Made by a program: the position numbers and the translations under genes. 64,000 nucleotides of DNA from Lutraria lutraria (Eukaryota > Mollusca > Bivalvia > Venerida > Mactridae): assembly GCA_964023205.1 (NCBI GenBank), contig OZ026844.1, forward strand, positions 15,052,790 to 15,116,789, given 5' to 3'. Positions 11,301 to 20,229 of the stretch are shown piece by piece. Positions within the stretch are counted from its first letter, which is position 1. Each line of letters opens with the position of its first letter. Below the pieces are notes generated by a model. The model saw nothing but the letters and a program-made list of their open reading frames with translations. It was not told the DNA's origin and did not search any database.

Positions 11301-13397
11301 AAGATTAAAGTGGCCGAATTAAACTTCACAAATATCCCTTTTAGTTTGAGATTGTAGTTATCAAAGTCAAACCACGACAGTAATATCTTTTTTACAGCAA
11401 CTACGCTAACTAGAATTGGAGAGCACTGTTTAGTGTCAGACAAAACTACAATACTTTAAATCATAATCAAGTTGTCAGTCAATGCTTATTCATTCAACTT
11501 CACATAACTCAAATGAAAGACTACAAATTCCAATAAATATTTTTTCAACAATAAAATTTGAATTTTACAAAATAACTAAGCAGATAATCATAAGGGAGAC
11601 AATTCATGTGTTAAGAAAATGATAACAAATCAATTACATGTCAATCATAATTAACTTTCTCTAGAAATCTAAGACTGAATAATAACATAAAATAGATGGA
11701 ACTTCATAGAAGAATTGATTTGACATATTATTATATAGAAATGAAATGAATGAAATATGGATTTAATGCATTAGTTATTCTATTAATGACTGATGTAATA
11801 TCTAATTCTCACTGTATTACTTGTACGTTAATATTAATGTTTTCACAGACATTCTGATATAATTATGATATGAGCAGAGCACATGTTGAGACAAAGTGAT
11901 TGTATAATTACCTTATCATCGGTGAACTTAAAGTCAGGTATGTGAGTCATCACCACTCTACAATTGTCAACAGTTCCAAGGTCTGTAACCTGTAGCACAC
12001 AAATAAATCATGTTATCATATTTCTCTCTCTTTAATACATCTCAAGATAAAGATTTATGAAAACGTCTGATAAAGATAAATGTAACCTTAAGTTTTGTTT
12101 TAAAAAAATCCCCTTTATAGATAGATAAATCTAATCAAATGTTTCAAATTTATTAGATTTGACAGACACATTGTGACAAGTATTGTATTCTCAGTAAACA
12201 TGTACCTTGTAGATCTATGCTTCAAATGACATTTCCTAAATAATCTGCCAACGATATACAACTACATGTACAAGGCAAGAGACAAACATAGATAACAAAT
12301 ACTAGTCTTATCTACAAAAAAACATGTGGAAATTTGCTGATTTATAGAAAACAATTTTCAAGCACCAGATACATGAAAAATGATTTATTAAAACGATTAA
12401 CTTTAAAACCACAGTAGTCATCATATTATCATGATGGGAATAATATGACATTATTCAAACCCAGTTCTACCTCCTTACATTATTAAATTATACATAGTGA
12501 TGGGTTCTTATAGAACTGGTATCTTTGAAGTCCAAAATAGGATAGCAATTTTCACACAAATTAAGAAAAGCGTGAATGCAATGAAATTATTAAAGTCATC
12601 TAGAAGTACGTATGTGATAACAGTTCACAAAGTTACAGTATTATAGACAGATACATGAAAGTATATTGTATGTATTATTATTGTATAAACTTTATGACTC
12701 AATGAGAAAACAGTAAAATGCTGGCATGCTAATACAAAATTGAATGATTTTGATACAAATAAAAATAATTTGTTTATTTGAGTTTTATAACCCTTTTCAA
12801 CAGATAGAGTCGTAAGAAGCGGGCAGTTTGCCTAATCATCACTCCTGGGAAGAACCAGTACTGGACTCCCATCTTCCGTATGCAAGTTAGCAACTGCCTA
12901 CCTTCTCACATAAACAGACATGGCCTGTAGCTGGGCTCGAACCCACGACTCTCTTTCAGTGAGAGGTTAGAGTGATCTGAAGTCAGCAGCCTAAGATAAT
13001 GCTTATAGTAAGTTATAGCAACATGTCAGGCAAAACACATCATACATCTTTCGAAAATTATTGTTCATTTCACAAATTATATACTGTCTGATGCTTTAAA
13101 ATCGTCTTAAGTTGAATTAGGACATAATCTAAACAAAGATAGGATAATCATTGCAAACTAAAAACGAATATAACACCGTTTTGACAAATGGTTTAAACCG
13201 TTTACCTGATCCACCATATCAATAGGACATTGTACACTAATTCTTCCTCTAACAACCTTTGGCCTGGTGCCAAACAATTCCTCTGCCTCTTCGCTAGCCA
13301 CTTGCTCAAATCCAGTGACCACAGTTGCCTCAACAGTGCAGAATTCTCTACCTGCTTTCTCAGATATCGCTTCCACGTCGTCCATGGGCGCTGCCAT
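2120..13397 (-). CDS. THUMPD3: THUMPD3-like tRNA (guanine-N2-)-methyltransferase, complete, 8 coding exons
   Basis: Join on the minus strand: 13397-13206, 11989-11912, 11002-10245, 9879-9810, 7265-7150, 5157-5070, 3034-2897, 2320-2120; 546 residues plus TAG. All introns are GT-AG and all phases agree. In vertebrates THUMPD3 works with TRMT112 to make N2-methylguanosine in tRNA (known for the family). Seen here: N-terminal THUMP segment (from about residue 22), a charged linker (about 146-250) with a basic run KKRKRGRKNKGK at 150-161, the rest of THUMP with FRVTCNR at 257-263, then LHRRNISHFGPTTL opening the Rossmann methyltransferase domain, SAM motif I DPMCGSG at 355-361, catalytic-loop motif TDLPFG at 432-437 (split by intron 6), and a C-terminal NIGGLAAGVYVLTRT strand matching the end of the human protein. 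It is longer than the 507-residue human protein, mostly in the linker. Function is assigned by homology recalled from memory. Confidence 0.95.
2321..2896 (-). other. THUMPD3 intron 7, with a SINE body fragment
   Basis: About 2630-2745 carries a body fragment of a SINE related to the copy at 5186-5375 (TATGTGAAGAAGCC, CTTGTGGAAGC, GCACTGGTTAG). The rest is featureless. Confidence 0.6.
2897..3034 (-). CDS. THUMPD3: THUMPD3-like coding exon 7
   Basis: 138 bp, residues 435-480: PFGVRVGNKVDNWRLYPGVL, then EMARVSKPSTGRCCLLTEDK. It matches PFGKRMGSKKRNWNLYP and EMSRVCTPTTGRAVLLTQD in the human enzyme. Acceptor TTTTAG, donor AAA/GTGAGT, phase 0 on both sides. Confidence 0.94.
3155..3490 (+). repeat. 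16-bp minisatellite with a 4-unit higher-order repeat, inside a CAGTAAAACC element
   Basis: Unit AAAACCGGACTCCCTG, about 14 copies. They follow a repeating order of two CCAGACT units, one CCGGACT unit, and a 15-bp unit reading CGGTCT or CAGTCT, giving a 63-bp superunit about three times. Preceded by TACAGTAAAACCCTGG, a typical TA/CAGT element end, and followed by more degenerate GAAAACCGGA copies. The 89-residue minus-strand open frame here is repeat translation. Confidence 0.85.
3500..3740 (+). mobile_element. TIR element with GGACAAAA ends, copy 1
   Basis: Left end CTTAAGGACAAAACTCTAG and right end GACAAGAATTTTGTCC form an inverted repeat. The interior is shared with the second copy at 7303-7541 (CCAGTAAAGCT, GTCTCTGTAATTTA, TGGTACCATTTTTAT, GCATTTTTTGTAGACCAGAC). 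Non-autonomous. Confidence 0.75.
5070..5157 (-). CDS. THUMPD3: THUMPD3-like coding exon 6 (first half of the TDLPFG motif)
   Basis: 88 bp completing codon 405 and running to residue 434. WNVCNLPLRDSCVDVFLTDL matches QWDICNLPLRTGSVDIIVTDL of human THUMPD3. The catalytic TDLPFG is split exactly between L434 and P435 by intron 6. Acceptor TTTGTAG, donor CTG/GTATGT. A tRNA-derived SINE head begins about 30 bp upstream of this acceptor. Confidence 0.93.
5186..5375 (+). mobile_element. tRNA-derived SINE (family 2)
   Basis: Clear RNA polymerase III promoter: A box TGGTCAAGTGG at 5194-5204 and B box GGTTCGAATCT at 5240-5250. The body contains ATAATGTGAAGAAG and a GTGTGAAGGC segment. It begins about 30 bp upstream of the THUMPD3 exon 6 acceptor, antisense to the gene. 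Confidence 0.75.
6391..6697 (-). mobile_element. tRNA-derived SINE (family 3), minus orientation
   Basis: Read on the minus strand: GGCCCGTCTGGCTAGCTCAG head with A-box character, GGTTTGAACCCC-like B box, a long body, and an AAACAAACAAA 3' tail. The tail matches family 1, the head differs. Confidence 0.7.
7150..7265 (-). CDS. THUMPD3: THUMPD3-like coding exon 5
   Basis: 116 bp, residues 367 to two bases of codon 405. It encodes SIVAWPYSPHICGDLSKKAV and a following helix. PHICGDLSKKAVRTCSDNI aligns with FHIAGDNNPLAVNRAANNI of the human enzyme, placing the acidic residue (Asp) that usually contacts the SAM ribose at motif II. Acceptor CTTCACAG, donor CAA/GTAAGT. Confidence 0.92.
7303..7541 (+). 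mobile_element. TIR element with GGACAAAA ends, copy 2
   Basis: Left end CTTAAGGACCAAAGTC, right end TTTTTGTCCTTGAG. The interior is colinear with the copy at 3500-3740. Confidence 0.75.
7725..7902 (+). mobile_element. TA/CAGTCAAACC MITE
   Basis: TA-flanked: left CAGTCAAGCCTGTG, right CACAGGTTTTACTG. Interior has repeated GGCCTTTA motifs and TTTGCTCTATAATCAATTA. Non-coding, about 178 bp. Confidence 0.85.
7978..8311 (-). mobile_element. TA/CAGTCAAACC MITE, minus orientation, with 66-bp internal expansion
   Basis: Segments GACCTCTGAATAAAGG recur at 8017, 8083, 8149 and 8224. The first two spacings are exactly 66 bp. The last copy carries the AACAAAATGACC junction typical of the unexpanded element. 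It is an internal tandem expansion of the MITE core. Confidence 0.75.
9569..9745 (+). mobile_element. TA/CAGTGCAACC MITE
   Basis: TA-flanked: left CAGTGCAACCTTCC, right GGAGGTTTCACTG. The GTTGTTG-rich interior relates it to 15442-15618 and 47591-47766, though it is more diverged. Confidence 0.75.
9810..9879 (-). CDS. THUMPD3: THUMPD3-like coding exon 4 (SAM-binding motif I)
   Basis: 70 bp giving RLCDIKPGDIVCDPMCGSG and SIPIQ, residues 343-366. DPMCGSG is the glycine-rich SAM loop of the UPF0020/THUMP methyltransferases. Acceptor TTCACAG, donor CAA/GTAAGT. Phase 2 in, 0 out. Confidence 0.93.
9880..10244 (-). other. THUMPD3 intron 3
   Basis: 365 bp, GTAAGA to TTCACAG. Nothing recognised inside. 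Confidence 0.7.
10245..11002 (-). CDS. THUMPD3: THUMPD3-like coding exon 3 (linker, end of THUMP domain, start of methyltransferase domain)
   Basis: 758 bp, residues 91 to the first two bases of codon 343. It holds the WPAGLRIWRKFF segment, a long Lys/Asp/Glu/Ser-rich insert, FRVTCNRSGENHTF, the FDIEVILGIEGQEVTVSIGL strand pair and LTKESLHRRNISHFGPTTL. Acceptor TTACATAG, donor CAG/GTAAGA (phase 2). Plus-strand open frames over this exon (around 10134-10472 and 10578-10991) are antisense shadows. Confidence 0.95.
11003..11911 (-). other. THUMPD3 intron 2
   Basis: 909 bp of AT-rich sequence with consensus splice ends. No feature seen. Confidence 0.7.
11912..11989 (-). CDS. THUMPD3: THUMPD3-like coding exon 2
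   Basis: 78 bp, residues 65-90, including LGTVDNCRVVMTHIPDFKF. It is bounded by CTACAG at the acceptor and AAG/GTAATT at the donor, phase 0 on both sides. It aligns with the SVDNLFVVVQEFQDYQF segment of the human protein. It is too short to stand out as an open frame. Confidence 0.9.
11990..13205 (-). other. THUMPD3 intron 1
   Basis: 1.2 kb, AT-rich, carrying one SINE at 12763-12995 and otherwise nothing recognisable. Confidence 0.7.
12763..12995 (-). mobile_element. tRNA-derived SINE (family 1), minus orientation
   Basis: Reverse complement carries GTGGGTTCGAGCCCAGC as B box, TATGTGAGAAGGTAGGCAG and TTCTTCCCAGGAG, as in the copy at 42432-42661. The tRNA-like head is complete enough to show the GAGAGGTTAGAG region. 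Confidence 0.8.
13206..13397 (-). CDS. THUMPD3: THUMPD3-like coding exon 1
   Basis: Residues 1-64, starting MAAPMDDVEA and ending in CAG before GTAAA (phase 0). The block VEATVVTGFEQVASEEAEE matches the start of the vertebrate THUMP region (TIGATVPTGFEQ). ATG at 13397-13395 is chosen because it is the only in-frame start leading into that block. It sits in a CAAAATGGCAGCG context. An overlapping 70-residue frame starting at 13414 is a shadow. Confidence 0.95.
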
Positions 13398-13634
13398 TTT
13401 GTTTTGTGTGTCACGTGACGATGGAGGTGTGTGTAAACGCCTGTATGTATTTCACTTTCAGTTTAGATCAGTCATGACGGTGAGTGGTCTGGCTGAGTCT
13501 TTGTTTTGCAACTGATAAAACTTAGAGATAATATTATAGTTGGTTACAACGAGTGATTGCGTGAAGTTTATAATCCTTGGTATACGAGGAATGTATGGAG
13601 AGAATTATGTACGTGGGGAGCTTTTAAAAGAAAA
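13398..13634. promoter_or_regulatory. head-to-head intergenic region, likely bidirectional promoter of THUMPD3 and RXYLT1
   Basis: Only 237 bp separate the two divergent start codons, so both 5' UTRs and the core promoter must fit here unless an upstream non-coding exon exists. No TATA box is evident. A palindromic TCACGTGA E-box (13411-13418, USF/TFE-type) lies 14 bp upstream of the THUMPD3 ATG. The THUMPD3 start codon sits in AAAATGGCAGC, close to the YY1 consensus AANATGGCGGC, which is typical of initiator-proximal sites. The shared-promoter role is inferred from spacing and motifs. Confidence 0.7.
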
Positions 13635-13773
13635 ATGAGAGTGACTTTTAATAAAATAGCTTACACGATATTAGTATCATATTTGGTTGTGTCTTTATAT
13701 ACTGGTTATATTCTTGTCAGGAATAAAGTATGGAACATGAAAATACAAGAAGAAAAGTTTCGTCAGATGTCAG
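13635..13773 (+). CDS. RXYLT1: RXYLT1 (TMEM5)-like ribitol xylosyltransferase, coding exon 1 (signal anchor)
   Basis: RXYLT1 adds xylose to the ribitol-phosphate unit of the alpha-dystroglycan O-mannosyl glycan, in the Golgi (known for the family). This exon gives residues 1-46 plus one base: MRVTFNKIAY, then a hydrophobic span of about 20 residues (8-29) with a short basic cytoplasmic tail, i.e. a type II membrane anchor, then a charged stem. Start: the open frame extends upstream to TTG at 13557 with a TGA just before it, and 13635 is the first in-frame ATG. It resembles the human start MRLTRTRLCSLLVALYCLFS in layout. Donor TCAG/GTTGGT, phase 1. It joins exon 2 to form a GAA codon. This exon alone would be hard to assign; the assignment rests on exon 2, the phase match and the anchor. 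Confidence 0.85.
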
Positions 13774-13919
13774 GTTGGTAATTATTACTAAAATACATTT
13801 TTATCTGCATTTCAATTTATATAAACTTTCTTAAAAGTTTTGCACAATGGATCATGTACAGTACATTGTAACAGACCTACATTGTAATACATAATGACCA
13901 TTAAGGCATTAAAATAATG

Positions 13920-14500
13920 TTTGTTTCTGGTTCGCAGACCGACCGGACCCTAGACTTTTTTTATTAAGCCTTAGGAATGGCACACATTAACTTTCTCACT
14001 TATACTTCAAGAGCGCAAAAAAATTAACCTACGTATCATTATACCTATCTTTAATTTAAGGCTTAAATTAAAATTAAGTTTGTTTGCCCTTTACCGACCG
14101 ACCCAAAAAAATCATGCTGACTCAAAAAAATTTATTGCAAAATCTGGGAGAACTTTATTTTTATACTTGGAAAAGTATACATGTACTCGGTGCTTTCAAT
14201 AGCCATTTAAAGTAGGTATCATTTGAAAATTGAAGTAATAAAGGGAAACAATAATGTGTGTTAATTAAGGCACTGAGTACATGTTATGGTTGATTAAAGC
14301 ACACAATAAATGGTTGTATGGTAGCAAAATACATAAAATGAATATAGAATGCATCAAGATAGAAGTGTAATTTCATGCTAGGTAAAGGTCAAATTCAGAA
14401 ATAAAATAAAACATTTTTCCTACCTACCGACCCTCTTCTAAAATCCAGGGTCAGTAAAGGCCTAAGCAAGTACCGGTAACCTGAAACAAACCTTTTTTAA
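13920..14500. mobile_element. fold-back element with GTTTGTTTC inverted ends
   Basis: Left GTTTGTTTCTGGTT and right AACCTGAAACAAAC are inverted. ACCGACC and AAGCCTTAGG motifs occur near both ends. Segments ending CTTCAAGAGC relate it to 23020-23190 and 38820-39000. Boundaries approximate. Confidence 0.5.
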
Positions 14501-15441
14501 GCTTATAAATTGAAGGAATGTTCAGTGCATGTATTTGGGTCCTCTATTTTTGCTATGATCATCGCTATATTCCTGTATACATATGGAACTCCGCTATTCT
14601 ATTGCAGAACATTATGTTATTTTTATACATGATAATTGTACAAATTAATATCACAATTAATTAATTACTGAACTTATCATTCAATAACACATACAATTTA
14701 TAATCAACATATCTGTATTAATCACTTAAATTTAATGCAGCTTTACAGTTTAATATGTTTTATTTAAATTTATTGTGTACATCGAAGTGTGTGAGAATTT
14801 AGAAAACTTTTAAAATCTAATTAAGTATGCTAGATAATTGATAATATTAATTTGGCCCGTTGTCAAATTAATTTTATACTTTCCTTGTCCAATTTTTGCT
14901 CTAAAATTAGGCTACTTAAGTTAATACTCAACAAAAATATTGTTACAGTCCAAAAAAAGTTGTTCAATACTTTTAAGGTAAACCTTGTTTCATTAAAACT
15001 ATCAGTTAAAGATCTTGCCCTGTATTTAAGTAGCTTAACCGTTTTACTACGCAAAAAACGTTAAATATTACTTTGGTCATTCATTCATACCTCAGACTAT
15101 AAATCAAAGATAAACGTAAAGGTTATAACCTTATTTTGTTGTAGTTATGACAAATTACTGTATTTTAGTTTATTAATGGCGGTTGTTACTTTTTTCTCTC
15201 GATTTTATGTTAAAACTAAATCATTGAGACTAATTTACATTTAATAGTATGAAAAATGGATAGTATTAATTTTTTGATTTGATGAACTTCTTTACTTCTT
15301 AAATAACCAAACTTCTTAAAAGATCAATATGATTATATTTGAATAAACCTGTGTAAAACTGTGTTTACTTAGAAAGTTTGTCTTCCCTTGACAAATAGTT
15401 AAAAGTCATAGTGCATGAAACCATGAAATGTTCATGAATTA
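14501..15441 (+). other. intronic AT-rich stretch, no feature
   Basis: Very AT-rich. Two open frames overlap on opposite strands at 14852-15064. Neither resembles a known family, and an inverted repeat (TTAAGTTAATACTC versus its degenerate complement) explains the mirrored frames. Confidence 0.5.
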
Positions 15442-15618
15442 CAGTACAACCTCTGTAGAGCAACACCTTTTGGGAGCTGCAAATATTGGCCGTTGTTTAG
15501 AGGTTGATAGCTCTACAGAGGTTAAACTTATATTAAATATCAGATTAGGGATATTTTGAAGTTGTTGTTGTAGAGAGGTTGTTGCTCTACAGAGGGCCGC
15601 TTTGGAGAGGTTGTACTG
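15442..15618 (+). mobile_element. TA/CAGTACAACC MITE
   Basis: Left CAGTACAACCTCTGTAGAG, right GAGAGGTTGTACTG, preceded by TA. GTTGTTGTAGAGAGG interior shared with 47591-47766. Confidence 0.85.
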
Positions 15619-15765
15619 TTTGCAAGAATAGTTCAAGAAAAATTCATGAACTATTCATGAAGTATGCAAGAATAGTTCATGAAGTACATGTATGCAAGAA
15701 AAGTTAATAAAGTATACAAGAATAGTTCAAGAAAATTTCATGAATTCCTTTCGAAGGGGTCGTTG
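15619..15765 (+). mobile_element. CCCCTGTCAAA / 22-bp-core element, left end missing
   Basis: Several TGCAAGAATAGTTCA units, then the conserved right end TTTCATGAATTCC with CGAAGGGG. It abuts the MITE ending at 15618. Confidence 0.7.
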
Positions 15766-17157
15766 TTTATGCCTCGCGTTTACAAAATTATGATTGACCT
15801 GCTGTACATTATAACAATCAAATTAAGTACCTCACGAATGTATTCTGCATTTTGTTTCACGGAAAGTTTCAATAAAATAAAAAACGGAAAAATGTGTTTT
15901 ATAACACCATATTAACATCTTCAACTTTATTAATTCGAATAATTTGTAAATTTTACCCATGTTGCAGTGCCTACACTCAGTGTGTGTATACATTGTATAA
16001 TGGTTTGATATGATTCATGCAACAGATAGGGAGTTTATCACATTGTATTCAGGGGCATAGCTGTCTGCATTTCTGATATATAGGGAGTTTAGCATTATAC
16101 TAGTATTCATTGGCATATCGGTCTGTTTTTATGCTAAATTTTACACTGATAGTCTGTGAGTGTTACACACCTTGTCCTCTAAGACAAACTTATTTTATGG
16201 TTTTAAGTACATGAAATACTGAACTTCAGGATTAAAGCATTTTACTGTCCTGTCCATGTAACAGATTTGATGCATTTCTGTCCAGTCTCACACATTGTGT
16301 GTCTGTCGCACATGCTTAAATATCTCTGACTCACGCAATTTTAAAAATTGGCTCAAAATGATATTTTTACATTTTACATTTTTTCATTTATAAATGATTA
16401 ACATAGACACGGCTTTCATTTGACCCTTAAAATAGTATTTTAAATAGTAAAATAAGGCTTTAGATCTGACTCTTTGAGAATTTTTACCAATGGGTCAAAT
16501 TTGCTATAAATTTATATTACATGTACATTGTACATTAGTATGAATGTTTGTTTAACTTGGGGATATTGTTAGGTCTGTCACCAGCAACTAGGAATCTCTC
16601 TGATTCTTAAAATACATGTACCAATATTTTAGAAGCTTCTGTGAGCATCTGTTTCCCCGGACTCTACGTTAGGACTTCGTCCGGACCCACTACTAGTCTA
16701 GGGGTAATGCAGCCCAGTTCCCAACTTTAAACATCACACAACCATAACCTGTGACAGCTATGTTAATGACTACAAAAATCTGATATGAAATAAATACTGA
16801 TGTTTCCATGGTAAAAGTAGAATAAACAATCCAAGATCAAGCCCCGATTTTACGGTATAGTTAGCTCGATTAATTACATTCATTATTATCCCAGCATAGG
16901 TCTTGCGAACCCCCATTTCTTGTCTACCCCTTATAAACTGACTTAAGATACACCCCAGATAATTTCAATTAATCAATTTATCCTGATAGTTCTTGACTGC
17001 AGCTATCTTAATGTGTTCTATAATCCATTCAATAGTTCTATATCTACCATATTTATCCTAATTGTCCCTCTGCCAGTATTTGACAGTCTCCATATTTAAA
17101 GCTTTAAGGGATCAATATCTTTCCTTTTATCACAATGATAGCAGTCTCATGTTCCTT
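15766..17157 (+). other. intronic stretch, no feature
   Basis: No gene or complete element recognised. Confidence 0.5.
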
Positions 17158-17355
17158 GGGCTGAAAATAAAAATAAGTTTGTTTGGAGTGCTCCTACCTA
17201 TACTCACGAAAATCTTAGCAAATAAATGAAATTAAATGTGTTTAGGGGATTTATTTTACTATTGTTACATAATAAAAAAAAATCCCTACCAACCTTCCCA
17301 GTACTAAAATTCTGGATCATAGCACTCCAAACAAACTAATTTTTATTTTCAGCCC
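17158..17355. mobile_element. MITE with about 35-bp near-perfect TIRs
   Basis: 198 bp. Left GGGCTGAAAATAAAAATAAG plus TTTGTTTGGAGTGCT. The right end is its inverse with one mismatch over about 35 bp. Non-coding interior. No clear target duplication seen. Confidence 0.85.
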
Positions 17356-20229
17356 TGTTGTATGAAGTACCGTATCATGCTCATTACTACAGCTAAATGT
17401 TGGCTTGAGAAATGGACATTCCCTAAATCCTTAAAACAAAAGTTCATCAAAATTATAAGCTTTGTTGGTGTCATTGAGTACACAAAACTGTTGATGAAGT
17501 ATGACAGGTTTGAGAACTAGGTTTAACCCTAGAACCAACATGACCTTTTGGTTATCCTTAAAAAATCATTGGTTGGCTGCAAGCTGACCAACAGCAGTGT
17601 TCTTCAGAAGATTCAGACTTAGCAGGCGTGATTTAAATTGTAGTGAGTTTTATTCACAGATTATTCATGTTTGGAAACTGAATGATATTTCTGCTTTCCA
17701 TATGATAGCCGGTTACACGCTCGGCGCATTTGAATTTTTATGCAGACCAAAGAACTATGTACATTTTTCTTCATTCGCCATGCAATTGTTAAACTAGTTA
17801 CCTTTCATGTCTTGTGCAATTATAGGTACCCCGGTACTTAATTTATGAAAGTACCGCGGCGCTTCCTGAAAAAAATCTTTAGATTTGAATGCATCAATTC
17901 TGTTTAGTAAACATTCAAACTGCAGTTCATGAAACCAGTCAATACTCTTTTATAATGTCTTTACTCTGTATGGTGGGGGGTCTTACTTGGTACGAAAGAC
18001 GAGAAAAACATGTTTCTTTACTGTTACCCGATTAACCTTGTTATTTTTTGGGGCCGACCCTAAACTTTAAAGGTTCAAATAACATGATCCAAAGTTTACA
18101 AATATTCCCGGACAAATCATACATCCAAAGTGTAACAGTTTTTTTTATGAAAAAAAAACAAATCTTGTGACCTATTTGATCATTTTGTTTTGGTCAAGTT
18201 GTTGTGAACATAACTATTTTTTCAGCCTAGACATGATCAAACTTCTGTATTTGTTCTAAATGTCAGTTTCTTGATGAAATCGTTAATTGGTTTTTAACTC
18301 TAGAACAAAAATATTTTCTCAAAATCTGTGGAAGGATTTTTTTCATCTAAGTTTTTATAACACTAGTCTGTTTTGATATTGAAATTTAATTGGAAATTGA
18401 TTGCTGAAGGTCATTTTTTGCTCTTTGTTTTAAGAGAGATTTCGGTGTCTGAGTGTATGCGTTAGTATGTCCAATCATCATGTACTGCTTTACTATGTTT
18501 TGCTGACTGTCATCATTATCTTAACAAATTACTGTTTGTGCACGAATGACAACTTAATTCTGGTGAAAGTCAGCTTACACTAGATGCTGTGCAGGCAATG
18601 TCTGCCATGGGCATAGAGGTATTGTTGAACTGTAATGGTAGGGGGCTATCAAAACAGCCAAAATCTGAAATAGCCCCTCCCCCAATCTGAAATTGCTTCC
18701 TACAATCATGTATGGGCTTGTATTGTGGGTTTATTGTAAATATTATTTCCATGCTGTAGAACATCAAATAATTCCATCCTCAAGGTTTCTGCAGGTTCAT
18801 TGGTTTTCATTTTTAGTTTTTACTTTCTATTCTTTGGTAACATGATGGTGTTAGGACGATAATGAATTGACGGAACATTTTATAGTTTTGCTATAAATTC
18901 CAGACATAAGTGTTTGTTCTGGGCACTATCCTTATGTCCTTGGGGCACAAACTAGACACTATTTCAACTTACAATGACTGTTTTACCATTGATTTTACTG
19001 TTGTGTACATTTTATGGTTTTACAATACTCACCATGAAATGTTCCGTCTGCTGTATGGTGTTAGAAAATGTCTGAACACTGATATCCAATAATAAACATT
19101 GACATTATATTTTTGTTGGCACAAAACTGTCTCTTAGGATAATTTGAAGTAAATATTTTTTTGAGAATGACATAACCATTATATTTCATTGGTTTTATAG
19201 ACTGACACTGTATACATGTGATAGCTATTGTACAAGTATGATTTGACTGATATATTTATGGGATAATTTCAATGTATTGTTAATGTCACACTTACTTATA
19301 TTGTATTCAAAACTTGTTAAACATGAACCTATTAAAATGTCAGTCACTATCCGGTACAGAGTCAGTTCATTATTTGTCTCTCCTTTATACAAGGCTGAAA
19401 GAAATAAAGCCTGGTTTCCAAGTACGTCCCCTGAAAACATGAAGATGGTAGATCAGCAGAATTTTAGTGGTACAGATCTTTATTACAAAAATATGTAAAA
19501 CAATTTTTTACAGTAACAGAAAAAATATTTGGGATTATTGAAAGTGATAGTGCGGGTCTGGCCCAGTATGTAGAAACCTGAAACTTCTGTAAGCCTAATG
19601 GACAAAACACTGCAAAAGTTGAATTTAGTTACATTGTAATACCGGTACACACTTTTTGACTTACATACATCATTTAGATATTTAACTTTTAATAATTTGC
19701 CTGGAGGTAAAACCTTCATTTAATAGTATAAGCAAGTTTGTAGCGTCAAGTTTACTTTCAATAGAGATATGATAGGTAATGTTCAGCAACTGTGACAAAT
19801 ATTTCTTTGGATTTAATCAATGTATGATATATAACATTACCATTTACTTCTGTCTGTCTGCCACACTTTATATGTAGAATTATATATATTATTTAAACCA
19901 AATATTGTAAATTTCTCAAATTATTATCTTTCTGTGCATTTTAAAACTTGTTTTAAGTTATTTGCATGTAAATCTAGAATTAATGAAGTATTTAAGACTT
20001 TTATTTATATGCCAGAGGTTTGATGCATAGCATAAAATATAAATTCATGCTACTATTTTGAGATTTTATTCAATCATGGAATATCTCTCAAATTCTGAAA
20101 TACCTAAATTATTGGAAAATGGTGAATTGATTTGTACTTATCAAATTAAGTGGTATTTGGGTCGAATGACATATTCATTCATTCAAATAAAACAATGCTA
20201 CCTTCTGCATGTGTCGGTGAATAAAGTCA
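17356..20229 (+). other. intronic stretch with one dispersed repeat
   Basis: 17690-17830 matches the repeat also seen at 48670-48850 and 52855-53050 (GACCAAAGAACTATGTACA, CGCCATGCAATTGTTAAACT). The rest shows no gene. Confidence 0.5.

Noticed and set aside
13557..13634. Upstream extension of RXYLT1 exon 1 from TTG
   Set aside because: No in-frame ATG before 13635, and a nuclear animal gene is not expected to start at TTG. The extension would also place extra residues before the signal anchor.
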